A stretch of 64,000 nucleotides of DNA from Actomonas sp051209155 (GTDB lineage Bacteria > Verrucomicrobiota > Verrucomicrobiia > Opitutales > Opitutaceae). The position numbers were made by a program, and so were the translations under genes. The notes beneath the pieces are model-generated. The model ran no database searches and was not told the origin of the DNA. It saw nothing but the letters and a program-made list of their open reading frames with translations. The stretch is from the NCBI GenBank assembly GCA_051209155.1, contig JBPJGB010000003.1; one strand, written 5' to 3'. Positions 17,112-27,445 of the stretch are shown here, one piece after another; within the stretch, counting starts at the first letter, position 1, and the number at the start of each line of letters is the position of its first letter.

Positions 17112-18449
17112 ATGCTGACTCGCTTCTTCAAGCTCTCTGAACACGGCACCACCGTCCCGCGCGAACTCCAAGCCGGCCTCACCACCTTCGCCGCCATGGC
17201 CTACATCCTGGCGGTCAATCCCACGATTCTCGCCGACACCGGGATGGATCGCGCCGCGCTGGTCACGGTCACCGCCATCACCGCCGCCGTCAGCACCATC
17301 CTGATGGCCCTGCTGACCAACTTCCCCTTGGCCCTCGCGCCCGGCATGGGCATCAACGCCTTTTTCACCTACTCGATCGTGATCGGCGCCGGCGTGCCGT
17401 GGCAACAGGCGCTCGGCATGGTCTTCGTCAACGGGGTCATCTTCCTCGCGCTCTCGGTGACCGGTGTGCGCGAAAAAATCGTCCGCGCCATCCCTTACCC
17501 CCTGAAGATCGCGATCACTTGCGGCATCGGCCTTTTCATCGCGTTCATCGGCCTAAAGAACGGCGGCGTGATAGCGGCCAGCCCGGCGACCTTCGTCACC
17601 CACGGCGATTTCACCTCCGGCCCCGTGCTCGTGTGCCTCATCGGCATTGCGCTCACCATCATCCTCGTCGCCCGCGGCGTGCCGGCCGCGATCATCCTGG
17701 GCATCGTCATCACCTCGATCATCGGTCTTTTCGTCCCCGATGGCGCCGGCGGCAAAGTCACCAGCCTGCCCTCCAGTTGGATCGCCACGCCCGCCGACCC
17801 GAGCCCCGTTTTCCTTCAACTCGAGTTTGGCTTCCTCTCCAGTTGGTCCGCCTTCCAGATCGCCCTGCCACTCATCCTCACGCTGCTCATGGTCGATATG
17901 TTCGACAACATCGGCACCTTGATCGGCGTCACCAAACGCGCCGGTCTGCTCGACCAGGACGGCAACCTGCCCAAAGCCGGCAACGCCCTCGTCGCCGATT
18001 CCATCGCCGCCATCCTGAGTTCGCTCTTCGGCACCTCGACCGTCGTCAGCTACATTGAATCCGCTTCAGGCGTGGAAGCCGGCGGCCGCACCGGCCTGAC
18101 TGGCATCACGGTCGCCGTGCTCATGCTCCTCGCGCTCTTCCTCACTCCGGTGATTCTCGCGGTGCCCGCTGCCGCCACCGCGCCGGCGCTCGTGGTGGTC
18201 GGCATCTTCATGCTGCAATCGGTCATCGAAATCAAAATGGACGACTTCCGCATCGCCGCTCCGGCCACGCTCATCATCCTTGCGATCCCGCTCACCTTCA
18301 GCATCGCCGAAGGCATCGGCCTCGGTCTGATCTGCGCCGCCCTGCTGGCACTCGCCAGCGGCAAGCCCAAGACCTTCCCGACGGTCGGCTACATCATCGC
18401 CGCCATCTTCTTCCTCCAATTCTTCCACATCTTCCCGTTCTCCGGCTGA
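17112..18449 (+). CDS. NCS2/AzgA-like purine permease
   Basis: The 445-residue membrane protein has about 12-14 helices and matches the AzgA branch of the NCS2 (nucleobase:cation symporter 2) family, which imports hypoxanthine, guanine or adenine with protons. Seen: RELQAGLTTFAAMAYILAVN at the N-terminus, ALAPGMGINAFFTY, VDMFDNIGTLIGV and the loop SSLFGTSTVVSYIESASGVE, all hallmark positions. The ATG at 17112 starts directly at the family N-terminus MLTRFFKLSEHGT. No purine catabolic genes are adjacent, though a GTP-cyclohydrolase-like gene lies downstream. Confidence 0.92.
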   Translation: MLTRFFKLSEHGTTVPRELQAGLTTFAAMAYILAVNPTILADTGMDRAALVTVTAITAAVSTILMALLTNFPLALAPGMGINAFFTYSIVIGAGVPWQQALGMVFVNGVIFLALSVTGVREKIVRAIPYPLKIAITCGIGLFIAFIGLKNGGVIAASPATFVTHGDFTSGPVLVCLIGIALTIILVARGVPAAIILGIVITSIIGLFVPDGAGGKVTSLPSSWIATPADPSPVFLQLEFGFLSSWSAFQIALPLILTLLMVDMFDNIGTLIGVTKRAGLLDQDGNLPKAGNALVADSIAAILSSLFGTSTVVSYIESASGVEAGGRTGLTGITVAVLMLLALFLTPVILAVPAAATAPALVVVGIFMLQSVIEIKMDDFRIAAPATLIILAIPLTFSIAEGIGLGLICAALLALASGKPKTFPTVGYIIAAIFFLQFFHIFPFSG

Positions 18450-18463
18450 TTTGAACAAAGCGA

Positions 18464-18676
18464 TTTTTCACAGAAGGAAACGAAGGAAACAAAGCCCAAC
18501 CAGCGTGGTTGTTTTACAGAAGGAAACAGAGGTAAACGGAGCTGCTCCTGAGCACGCGATACCAAGAACCTGCGTTCACTTCTGTAACAACAAATCCGGC
18601 ACCCTGCCGACCTCGGTTGCCCTCCGTTCCCTCCTGTAAAAACAGACCTCTGCTTTAGCGTTTCAGCCGATTAGCG
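18464..18676. repeat. Intergenic cluster of purine-rich repeat words upstream of the RibA-like gene
   Basis: The 243-bp gap between the permease and the RibA-like gene holds copies of one word, roughly TTTTACAGAAGGAAACGAAGG: direct copies at 18464-18493 and 18511-18540 and an inverted copy at 18611-18644. These could pair across about 70 bp. A run of TTTAGCG/TTTCAGCC words at 18654-18676 ends 16 bp before the start codon. The same two word types recur upstream of the SIS gene. No coding sequence or recognisable promoter is visible here. Confidence 0.65.
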
Positions 18677-18692
18677 TATTAACTCTGTCGCC

Positions 18693-20297
18693 ATGTCCTC
18701 CGACACCGCCACGCCGCCCACCGCGGACGATACTTTCAACAACATTCCGCCCGAGTTCCAACGGTTGGTGGCCGAGATGCAGCACACCTTCGGCGCCGTG
18801 CCGCACGACAGCGAGCCGACAAACGACCGTCCCCTGCATGGCACCACGCTCTACGTGGCCACCTGCAACCTCGAGACGCGTTTCGGTCTCTTCCGCACCC
18901 ACATTTTTCAGGACATCATCGACCGGCACTATATCATCGCACTCGCCTACGGCGATATCTCGGCCGCCGAGGTGCTTTACACCCGCCTGCACTCGTCCTG
19001 CGTCACCAGTGAAACGCTGCGCGGCTGCGACTGCGACTGCGTGCAGCAGCTCGAGGGCGCCTTCAAGGTCATTGCCGAAAAAGGCCATGGCATCCTCTTC
19101 TACCTCATGCAGGAAGGCCGCGGTGTCGGCTACGTCGGCAAGTCGCGCGACCGCATGATGGTGCAGGCTTCGTTGGATCAACTTTCCACGTTTCAGGCCT
19201 ACGCCTCGATGGGCCTCAAGAAGGACCATCGCAACTACGACAACATCTCGGACATCTGTCGCCTGCTCGGCATCTCCGCGCCGTTCATTGTGCTGACGAA
19301 CAATCCCGACAAAGTCGCCGCCCTGCGCAGCCAGGGTATCAAGGTCATCGATACAGAGACGCTGGAGTTTGAACCGTCGCCGTTCAACCTGGCTTATCTC
19401 ACCTCCAAGGCGGCCAGCGGGCACATCCTGAGCCGCCCTTCCGCCACTCGCGTGAAACGCGCCCTGCCGCCGGAACAGGTCGTGCCGTTCAAGCCCCACG
19501 CCCTCCCTGACGCCAAACGCTTTGTCTACTCGGCCGCCTACTTTCTGCCGATGAAGCCGGTCGACAACGACATCCTGCTCAGTTCCGAGGATTTCCAGAG
19601 CCTGTTTGCCGAAAAGAAGATCGAGGACTACATGGCGGAGGAGAAGCCGCTCATCCGCGATTATCGCCTCATCCGCGGCAACCGCTTCTTCGTCACGATC
19701 GACCCGACCAATCTCAAGGCCTATCAGAAGGCCAACCCGGACGACCCGATCGTCGACCTCTTGACCACGCCCTATTGGTTCCGCGTCCACGTCTACTACG
19801 ACATCGTGACCAGCCAGGAGTTTGTGATGCTCACCCACGGCACCACGCAGGCGCGCACCTACGACATCCCGGTCGTCCGCCTGCACAGCGAGTCATTGTT
19901 CAATCGTTTCCCGCTGCGTCAGCTGGGCAACCGCGACAAGCTCAAGCAGTCGGTGAAACGCATCGTCGAATACGGTGTCGGCATCGTGCAGCTCATCTAC
20001 AACGACGGTCGCGGCGCCGGCTTCGGTGCCTACGCCACCGACCTTATGCTCACCCAGTCGAGCAAGGCCCTCTCCAGTGAAGAGGCCTACAAACGCATCG
20101 GCGTCGGCTACGACAGCCGCGACTACGAAGCATCGATGATCCTGCTCAAGCACCACGTGCGCGGTGGCACCATCCAGATGATCATGAACTCGCCTTCAAG
20201 CCTGGTGCGGAAGACCGAATACGCCCAGGCCCTGCAAAAGCAGCACCTCGACGTCGAAAAATGGATCTTCCTCGACGAAGATTCCATCGGCGAATGA
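18693..20297 (+). CDS. Tandem GTP cyclohydrolase II (RibA)-like protein with degenerate second half
   Basis: The 534-residue protein contains two RibA-like units. Unit 1 (about 85-260) has HSSC at 100-103 and Cys114 and Cys116 at the spacing of the RibA zinc site (plus an extra Cys112), FYLMQEGRGVGYVGK, and NYDNISDICRLLG with VLTNNPDKVAALRSQGI. Unit 2 (about 380-525) keeps VQLIYNDGRGAGFGAYATDL and RDYEASMILLKHH, but the zinc positions are HSES (Ser401) and LGNR, so the metal site is lost. RibA opens GTP for riboflavin synthesis and is normally about 200 residues; this one is likely a specialised paralogue, not the housekeeping enzyme, since no rib genes are adjacent. A SIS-domain gene follows. 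Confidence 0.82.
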   Translation: MSSDTATPPTADDTFNNIPPEFQRLVAEMQHTFGAVPHDSEPTNDRPLHGTTLYVATCNLETRFGLFRTHIFQDIIDRHYIIALAYGDISAAEVLYTRLHSSCVTSETLRGCDCDCVQQLEGAFKVIAEKGHGILFYLMQEGRGVGYVGKSRDRMMVQASLDQLSTFQAYASMGLKKDHRNYDNISDICRLLGISAPFIVLTNNPDKVAALRSQGIKVIDTETLEFEPSPFNLAYLTSKAASGHILSRPSATRVKRALPPEQVVPFKPHALPDAKRFVYSAAYFLPMKPVDNDILLSSEDFQSLFAEKKIEDYMAEEKPLIRDYRLIRGNRFFVTIDPTNLKAYQKANPDDPIVDLLTTPYWFRVHVYYDIVTSQEFVMLTHGTTQARTYDIPVVRLHSESLFNRFPLRQLGNRDKLKQSVKRIVEYGVGIVQLIYNDGRGAGFGAYATDLMLTQSSKALSSEEAYKRIGVGYDSRDYEASMILLKHHVRGGTIQMIMNSPSSLVRKTEYAQALQKQHLDVEKWIFLDEDSIGE

Positions 20298-20308
20298 CCG
20301 ACTGACAG

Positions 20309-20514
20309 GTTTTACAGAAGGCAACGAAGCGAACGAAGCCGATCCACCGAATGCGTTCTACAGGAGGAAACGAAGGAAAACAGAGGCAAACTGCTCTGCC
20401 CACTTTTCAACGCTGTGCCCTCTGTGATTCCTCTGTGTCCTCTGTGTCAAAAAGCCCTGCCCCTCCGCCCGTGACCTCTTTCAGCGATTCAGCGTTTCAG
20501 CATTTCAGCGTTTC
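20309..20514. repeat. Intergenic repeat cluster upstream of the SIS gene
   Basis: The 222-bp gap repeats the words seen upstream of the RibA-like gene: TTTTACAGAAGGCAACGAAG at 20309-20328 and onward, CTACAGGAGGAAACGAAGG at 20359-20377, then a CCTCTGTG(T) series at 20419-20450 and TTTCAGCG-type units in tandem at 20479-20514, ending 5 bp before the ATG. I see no gene in it. Confidence 0.65.
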
Positions 20515-20519
20515 CCCCC

Positions 20520-21587
20520 ATGTCTGATCCGCACGGCCACGAACTGCTCGCCGAACGGCTGGCGATGATCCCGTCGGTCTTGGACGGCATGCTCGCCCGT
20601 GGTCCGCAGCCGCTGAAGCCGGCCACGCTCGCCAGCCAACGTTTTGTGGTCACTGGCACCGGCAGTTCCGAGGCCCACGCGCGCTACCTCGCCACGTTGC
20701 TCAACCTGCACAGCGACCGCGCCGCGGCCTACCTGCCGCTCTCCGGTTTTGTCGACGCACCCGCCGCCAACTTCACCGGCAAGACCCTCGTGGTGTTTTC
20801 GCAAGGCGTCTCGCCCAACGCCCAGATCGCGCTGCAACGCGGCCAGGACTTCGCCCACACCATCCTGTTCACCGCGACCACACCGGAGGCCGCCGAGGCC
20901 GCGGGCAAACCCGATCGGGCCCAACTCCTGCGCCACCTCCTGGACGCCGGCGGCGAATTGGTCGAGTTCCCGCTCGCCGAGGAATACACCACTCTCATCC
21001 GCTTTGTGGGTCCCCTCGCCGGCTACCTCGCCTGCCTGCAGTTCGCGTCCCAGTTCTCCTGCTCGCGCTTCACGATCCCGGACTCCGCCACCCTCGCGCC
21101 TCTGCTCGCCGCGACCGCACCGACCAAACTCCGCGACGCCATGTGCGAACTGCCGAGTGCCTTCGCCGGCGGATTTAACCTCATCACCGCCGCGCCGATC
21201 TCCGACTACTCGCAGAACCTCGCGTGCAAGTTCATGGAAGGCCTTTATTGGAACTGCCCGGCGATCTCCGACTTCCTCCAGTTCGCCCACGGCCCCTTCC
21301 AGCAAATGACGGCGCACCCCAAGCCGGCGATCATCCTGCAAGGCAACGGCCCCGGCGAAGCACAGATGGTCGAACGCAGCGTCCGCATGCTGCGCGGCGT
21401 CGGTGCCAGCGCCTCGGTCATCCAAATCGACGCCCCGCCTTTGCTTTCCATTTTCGGTTTCGAAGCCGCTCTCAACGACCTCGTCTTTGCCGTCATGCGC
21501 CACCTCGGCGTCGACCAAGTCAACTGGCCCGGCAAAGGCCGCGACGACGCCCTCTACGGCTTCTGCCCGGATAGTTCAGCCAGCTAG
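20520..21587 (+). CDS. SIS-domain sugar isomerase-like protein
   Basis: The 355-residue protein has an N-terminal sugar-isomerase (SIS) fold: RFVVTGTGSSEAHARYLATL at about 41-60 with the SSE phosphate-binding pattern, and LVVFSQGVSPNAQIAL at about 90-105. A second SIS-like half follows from about 200 (KFMEGLYWNCPAISDFLQFA, HGPFQQM). It lacks the glutamine amidotransferase part of GlmS. SIS proteins bind phosphosugars; the substrate is not evident. It is separated from the RibA-like gene by a repeat-rich leader, so it may have its own promoter, but the shared leader type suggests the two genes belong together. Confidence 0.8.
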   Translation: MSDPHGHELLAERLAMIPSVLDGMLARGPQPLKPATLASQRFVVTGTGSSEAHARYLATLLNLHSDRAAAYLPLSGFVDAPAANFTGKTLVVFSQGVSPNAQIALQRGQDFAHTILFTATTPEAAEAAGKPDRAQLLRHLLDAGGELVEFPLAEEYTTLIRFVGPLAGYLACLQFASQFSCSRFTIPDSATLAPLLAATAPTKLRDAMCELPSAFAGGFNLITAAPISDYSQNLACKFMEGLYWNCPAISDFLQFAHGPFQQMTAHPKPAIILQGNGPGEAQMVERSVRMLRGVGASASVIQIDAPPLLSIFGFEAALNDLVFAVMRHLGVDQVNWPGKGRDDALYGFCPDSSAS

Positions 21588-21615
21588 TAGTAAGTTAGGT
21601 CGCCGTCCCTTAGGT

Positions 21616-22521
21616 ATGAGAAATTTCAAGCGACACCTTCTAACTCTCGGCAACCGATCGTTTGGAATCGCGATAATTGTTTTTATCGCCGGGACCATCG
21701 CGCGCGGAGAGGACGATGCCCACCTTACCCAAGTCTGGAACTTAGTCGCAGAATCTGAGCTCATTGTAACGGCAACGTTGTCCGTTCCTGAGTCCGAAAT
21801 TCGATCAAGCCTGGAAAGCTCGGATCATCGCTATGTTGAAATGTCCTTTTCTCCAGAAGTGGTGCTGAAGGGTTTGGCTTCGAACCCTCCGATCATTCGT
21901 TGGTATACGAAACCACGAAGCTACAAACCCGGACCAGAACAAGTCTTGGCACTTAATGGCGAAACGGCGCTTCTGTTCCTCATCTACGTTCGCGATCCTT
22001 ACGCTCGCGGATACTACTTTGCAGGACATACCACCGATTCACTTCAGGGAGTTTCAGAAGCACAGCTATCGCTTGTTCATAGAATTGTTCGGGAGCAGGA
22101 CGACGCCCTCAAAAAATTTCGAGAACTATTCCCTCCCGAAAGAGAGCCTCTCTATGAAACTGTAAAAGGCTTGGTCGACGACATGACCGACGCTGGCACG
22201 CAACATTCCGCCTTCGCGCAGTTAGAGGCGCTTGGCTCCCAAGCAATCCCCTCAATAATCATGCTCATGGACGATCGAAGGGATTTGGCTGATCCAAGCA
22301 TATCACTTCGAAACGACTTTCCCGACGCTTTTGAAGCCTTCCGGCACTACGGCCCCGAAAAGGTGGTTGATGCATTGGCTGCAATTCTGAACCAGATCAC
22401 AGGTGAGAGCTTCGGGACAATTTACAACGGAGGAACAGAGCAAGAGCGCGCCAACACCATCAAGGCGTGGCGACTATTCCTCATTCGCGAATCAACTCAA
22501 GGCACCGATCGCGACCGTTGA
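21616..22521 (+). CDS. AT-richer exported orphan protein
   Basis: I do not recognise this 301-residue product. It has an N-terminal hydrophobic segment (about residues 14-30, FGIAIIVFIAGTIARG) that looks like a signal peptide, then a mixed region and, near the C-terminus, helical repeats ending in YNGGTEQERANTIKAWRLFL, which recalls the HEAT-like tails of planctomycete/verrucomicrobial exported proteins. GC is visibly lower (near 50% in sampled stretches) than in its neighbours (about 65%), and codon use differs, which suggests recent acquisition. The ATG at 21616 follows a weak purine-poor leader 28 bp after the SIS stop. Confidence 0.65.
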   Translation: MRNFKRHLLTLGNRSFGIAIIVFIAGTIARGEDDAHLTQVWNLVAESELIVTATLSVPESEIRSSLESSDHRYVEMSFSPEVVLKGLASNPPIIRWYTKPRSYKPGPEQVLALNGETALLFLIYVRDPYARGYYFAGHTTDSLQGVSEAQLSLVHRIVREQDDALKKFRELFPPEREPLYETVKGLVDDMTDAGTQHSAFAQLEALGSQAIPSIIMLMDDRRDLADPSISLRNDFPDAFEAFRHYGPEKVVDALAAILNQITGESFGTIYNGGTEQERANTIKAWRLFLIRESTQGTDRDR

Positions 22522-22599
22522 AACGACCCGTTGTGTTGGCATTGAGAACGGCAATGATGCTGTTCCGACGCTTACAAGGGCAGACCCGACGAATCAGGG

Positions 22600-22669
22600 C
22601 CCCAAAGGGGTCAAGTCCCCAAAGGGGTCAGTCCCCAAAGGGGTCTGGCCTTGGGGATTGGGGTTAGAT
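22600..22669. repeat. REP-like palindromic repeat, CCCCAAAGGGG type
   Basis: Three near-tandem copies of CCCCAAAGGGGTC with 3-5 bp spacers start at 22600, 22617 and 22633, followed by a degenerate CCTTGGGGATTGGGG. Each unit is a self-complementary palindrome. It sits 78 bp downstream of the AT-rich orphan. The pattern recalls the REP elements mobilised by RAYT transposases, but no such transposase is in the window. The remaining sequence up to 22801 holds no gene I can see. Confidence 0.7.
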
Positions 22670-22801
22670 GCGAGAGTGGGTGGCCATTCACCACGTTTCA
22701 GGCGCGAAGTCGGAAATGCCTAGTTCACGCGTTAACGAGACCGTCCGTTAAACACAGGATTGGATCTCCACTTCCAGGCGGAGCCACGTTTTCTTCGGAC
22801 C

Positions 22802-23827
22802 ATGAACGTTCTCTTTATCGGCGGCACCGGGATCATCTCGACAGGTTGCACGGCGCTCGCGCTGGCTCGCGGTCATTCCGTCACCGTCCTCAACCGCGGT
22901 CGTCGGGCCAAACCTCATCCGCAGGCCGAACACCTCTGCGTCGATTTGAATGATGCGCCTGCCCTAGCGGCGGCATTGGCGGACCGACGCTGGGATGCAG
23001 CAGTGGATTTCACGGTGTTTACACCCGACCAACTCGAACAAGGCCTCGCGAACTTCGGACCGCACGTGGGGCACTACGTGTTCATCAGCTCGGCCAGCGC
23101 TTATCAGAAGCCGCCGCAGCACTATGTGGTCACCGAGGAGACGCCGATGGAGAATCCGTTCTGGCAATACTCCCGCGACAAGATCGCCTGCGAGGAACGC
23201 CTGTTGCGGGCCGTGCGCGAGGATCAATTCCCCGGCACCATCGTCCGCCCTTCCCTCACCTTCGGCGATGATCAGGTCACGCTGGCCTTCAATAGTTGGC
23301 AACGCAGCTACACCGTGATCGATCGGCTGCGCCGCGGTTTGCCCGTCATCATTCCCGGCGACGGTCGCACGCTCTGGACGATCACCCACAACAGCGACTT
23401 CGCCCAGGGCCTGCTCGGTCTGCTCGGGAATCCGACGACCATCGGCGAGGCCTTTCACATCACCTCCGACGAGGTGCTGACTTGGAACCAATACTTCCAA
23501 ATCACCGCCGAGGTCGCCGGCGTGAGCGATCCGCAGTTCGTCCACATCCCCGCCGACTTCATCGCGGCCTGCCTGCCCGACGAGGGCCCGGGCCTCATCG
23601 GCGACAAGCTCTGCTCCTGCGTCTTCGACAACGCCAAGATCAAGCGCTTCGTGCCCGACTTTGAAGCCACCACGACTTACCGTGAAGGCATCGCCCGCAC
23701 GCTCGCGTGGTTCGACGCCGACCCGGCCCGCCAACTCATCGACGAAGACGCCAACGCCAAATGGAACCGCCTCCTCGCGGCGTGGAAGGCCGCCAAGGCG
23801 CACGGCATGGCTAAGTTTAAGGAATAG
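22802..23827 (+). CDS. NAD-dependent epimerase/dehydratase (extended SDR)
   Basis: The 341-residue protein has a Rossmann N-terminus MNVLFIGGTGIISTGCTALA with the GxxGxxS/G pattern, HSVTVLNRGRR, the active-site region FISSASAYQ with the Ser, and YSRDKIACEE, which supplies the YxxxK-type catalytic pair. TIVRPSLTFGDDQ and a C-terminal substrate region follow. It likely acts on a nucleotide sugar or related polyol; the exact substrate is unknown. Start ATG 22802 lies directly at the first strand. The stop codon lies inside a 35-bp inverted repeat. Confidence 0.85.
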   Translation: MNVLFIGGTGIISTGCTALALARGHSVTVLNRGRRAKPHPQAEHLCVDLNDAPALAAALADRRWDAAVDFTVFTPDQLEQGLANFGPHVGHYVFISSASAYQKPPQHYVVTEETPMENPFWQYSRDKIACEERLLRAVREDQFPGTIVRPSLTFGDDQVTLAFNSWQRSYTVIDRLRRGLPVIIPGDGRTLWTITHNSDFAQGLLGLLGNPTTIGEAFHITSDEVLTWNQYFQITAEVAGVSDPQFVHIPADFIAACLPDEGPGLIGDKLCSCVFDNAKIKRFVPDFEATTTYREGIARTLAWFDADPARQLIDEDANAKWNRLLAAWKAAKAHGMAKFKE

Positions 23828-24042
23828 CCGCAAAAAGGCGCAAAAGGCTCAACTCACCCCGAACACCTGCGTGCTCCTATAGGAGCGCGGTCGGGTTTTC
23901 GTCCCAAGACTGTTCCGGAATCCGGCTGACAGGAATCTTGGTCATTAACTTGAGGGGCATGGAGCGGAATCCGCTCACGCGCCTCTAGGCGAACGCAACC
24001 TGCCGCAGTGAGTTGAGCCTTCTGCGCCTTTTTGCGGCTATT
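23823..24042. repeat. 220-bp element bounded by 35-bp inverted repeats
   Basis: The left arm 23823-23857 (starting AATAGCCGCAAAAAGGCGCA) and the right arm 24008-24042 are reverse complements with 34 of 35 positions identical. They enclose about 150 bp with no ORF but with a small palindrome (GCTCCTATAGGAGC). The left arm contains the SDR stop codon; the right arm ends 10 bp before the meaB stop. It could be a MITE-like insertion or a very large bidirectional terminator hairpin. Confidence 0.8.
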
Positions 24043-24052
24043 AAAATATGCC

Positions 24053-25210
24053 TCACGCGCCGCCGATCAGTTCCAGCGCGGCGGCGAGCGGTGGCATGCG
24101 GCCGTCGGCGACGGCGTGTTCCATGGCCTCCAATCGCGCCTTCACATCCTCCCGGGCGTAGAAGCGGCTCTTGAGGCTTTCGAGGATGAGCGCGTGCATC
24201 CACTCCACCGCCTGCGCACGGCGTCGCGCTTCGAGTCCGCCGGTCGCTTTGACCGTCGCGAAATATTCGCCCGTGACGCGCCAAACGTCCTCGATGCCGT
24301 GGCCGGTCAGGGCCGACGCCAACACGGCCGGCGTTTCCCAGCCTTCGGTCGGTCGATGCAGGTAGTGCAGCACGCGCTTCATCTCCGCCTGCGCCGCAAT
24401 GCAACGCGGCCAGTTGTCGCCGTCGGCTTTGTTGATCACCAAGAGGTCGGCCATCTCGATGACGCCCTTCTTGATCCCCTGCATCTCGTCGCCGGCACCG
24501 GCGATCATCAGCACGAGAAACATGTCGACCATCGAGCGCACAGTGACCTCGTTCTGACCGACCCCCACTGTCTCGACGATGACCACGTCGTATCCAGCCG
24601 CTTCACACAGCAGGATCGCTTCACGCGTCTTGCGCGCCACCCCGCCCAGCGAACCACCGCTCGGCGACGGCCGGATAAAGGCGTTGGCCTCGCGGCCCAG
24701 TTTCTCCATCCGCACCTTGTCGGCCAAGATACTGCCGCCGTGAATCGTGCTCGAGGGATCGATCGCCAACACCGCCACCCGACTGCCTTGGCCGGTCAGC
24801 GTGCAACCGAGTGATTCGATGAAGGTGCTTTTGCCGGCACCCGGAATACCCGTGATGCCCACCCGGCGGGACTTGCCGGTGTGCGGGAGCAGCGCGGTCA
24901 ATACCTCTTGGGCCAAGGCCCGGTGCGTCTCCGCGTTGCTTTCCACCAAGGTGATCGCACGACCGAGGATCATTGGGTTCCGCGCGAGCACGCCCTCGAC
25001 GTAGTCGGTAACTGTGAGCTGCCGACGCCGGGGAACCCTCAACTTCGGCTGCGCGGATACGCCCTCGGTGCGAACGCCTTCCACGACCCAGGTGGCAAAG
25101 CCGCTGCCACCTTCTTCCGGGACCCAATCCGGACGCGGCTGCGGACAGCCCTCGTGCAGTTGCGCCGACGGCTTCTTGACCGGTGGTGGGCACTCTTCGG
25201 AGTCTGTCAT
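24053..25210 (-). CDS. meaB: Methylmalonyl-CoA mutase-associated GTPase MeaB
   Basis: The 385-residue GTPase is the MeaB/ArgK type, a chaperone that protects and reloads the adenosylcobalamin cofactor of methylmalonyl-CoA mutase. Seen: Walker A GITGIPGAGKST, switch/base regions AIDPSSTIHGGSILADKVRM, IVETVGVGQNE and VINKADGDN. Its N-terminal 65 residues (PPPVKKPSAQ and onward) are longer than in most MeaB proteins; a downstream start is possible but the ATG at 25210 lies 73 bp after mutB, consistent with one operon. Its position right behind mutA-mutB supports the assignment. Confidence 0.93.
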   Translation of the reverse strand: MTDSEECPPPVKKPSAQLHEGCPQPRPDWVPEEGGSGFATWVVEGVRTEGVSAQPKLRVPRRRQLTVTDYVEGVLARNPMILGRAITLVESNAETHRALAQEVLTALLPHTGKSRRVGITGIPGAGKSTFIESLGCTLTGQGSRVAVLAIDPSSTIHGGSILADKVRMEKLGREANAFIRPSPSGGSLGGVARKTREAILLCEAAGYDVVIVETVGVGQNEVTVRSMVDMFLVLMIAGAGDEMQGIKKGVIEMADLLVINKADGDNWPRCIAAQAEMKRVLHYLHRPTEGWETPAVLASALTGHGIEDVWRVTGEYFATVKATGGLEARRRAQAVEWMHALILESLKSRFYAREDVKARLEAMEHAVADGRMPPLAAALELIGGA

Positions 25211-25214
25211 GGCA

Positions 25215-25270
25215 GGTAGGGCGGGACCGCTGGGCCCGCCGTTCGTGGGAGTATTCCTGTCCGCCCTACC
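25215..25270. repeat. Inverted repeat between mutB and meaB
   Basis: GGTAGGGCGG(G)AC at 25215-25227 pairs with GTCCGCCCTACC at 25259-25270 around a GC-rich loop that itself can fold. It lies in the only notable gap of the mutA-mutB-meaB operon and could be a REP-type repeat or an mRNA processing hairpin. Confidence 0.6.
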
Positions 25271-25283
25271 CTAACGCGTCGCT

Positions 25284-27434
<2,151 letters not shown>

Positions 27435-27445
27435 GTCGGCAAGGT

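Noticed and set aside
18451..18639. Small plus-strand frame in the repeat-rich gap
   Set aside because: It is made of the repeat words themselves and has no credible start signal.
22600..22669. CRISPR-like array
   Set aside because: Units are palindromic with spacers of only 3-5 bp and no cas genes are present.
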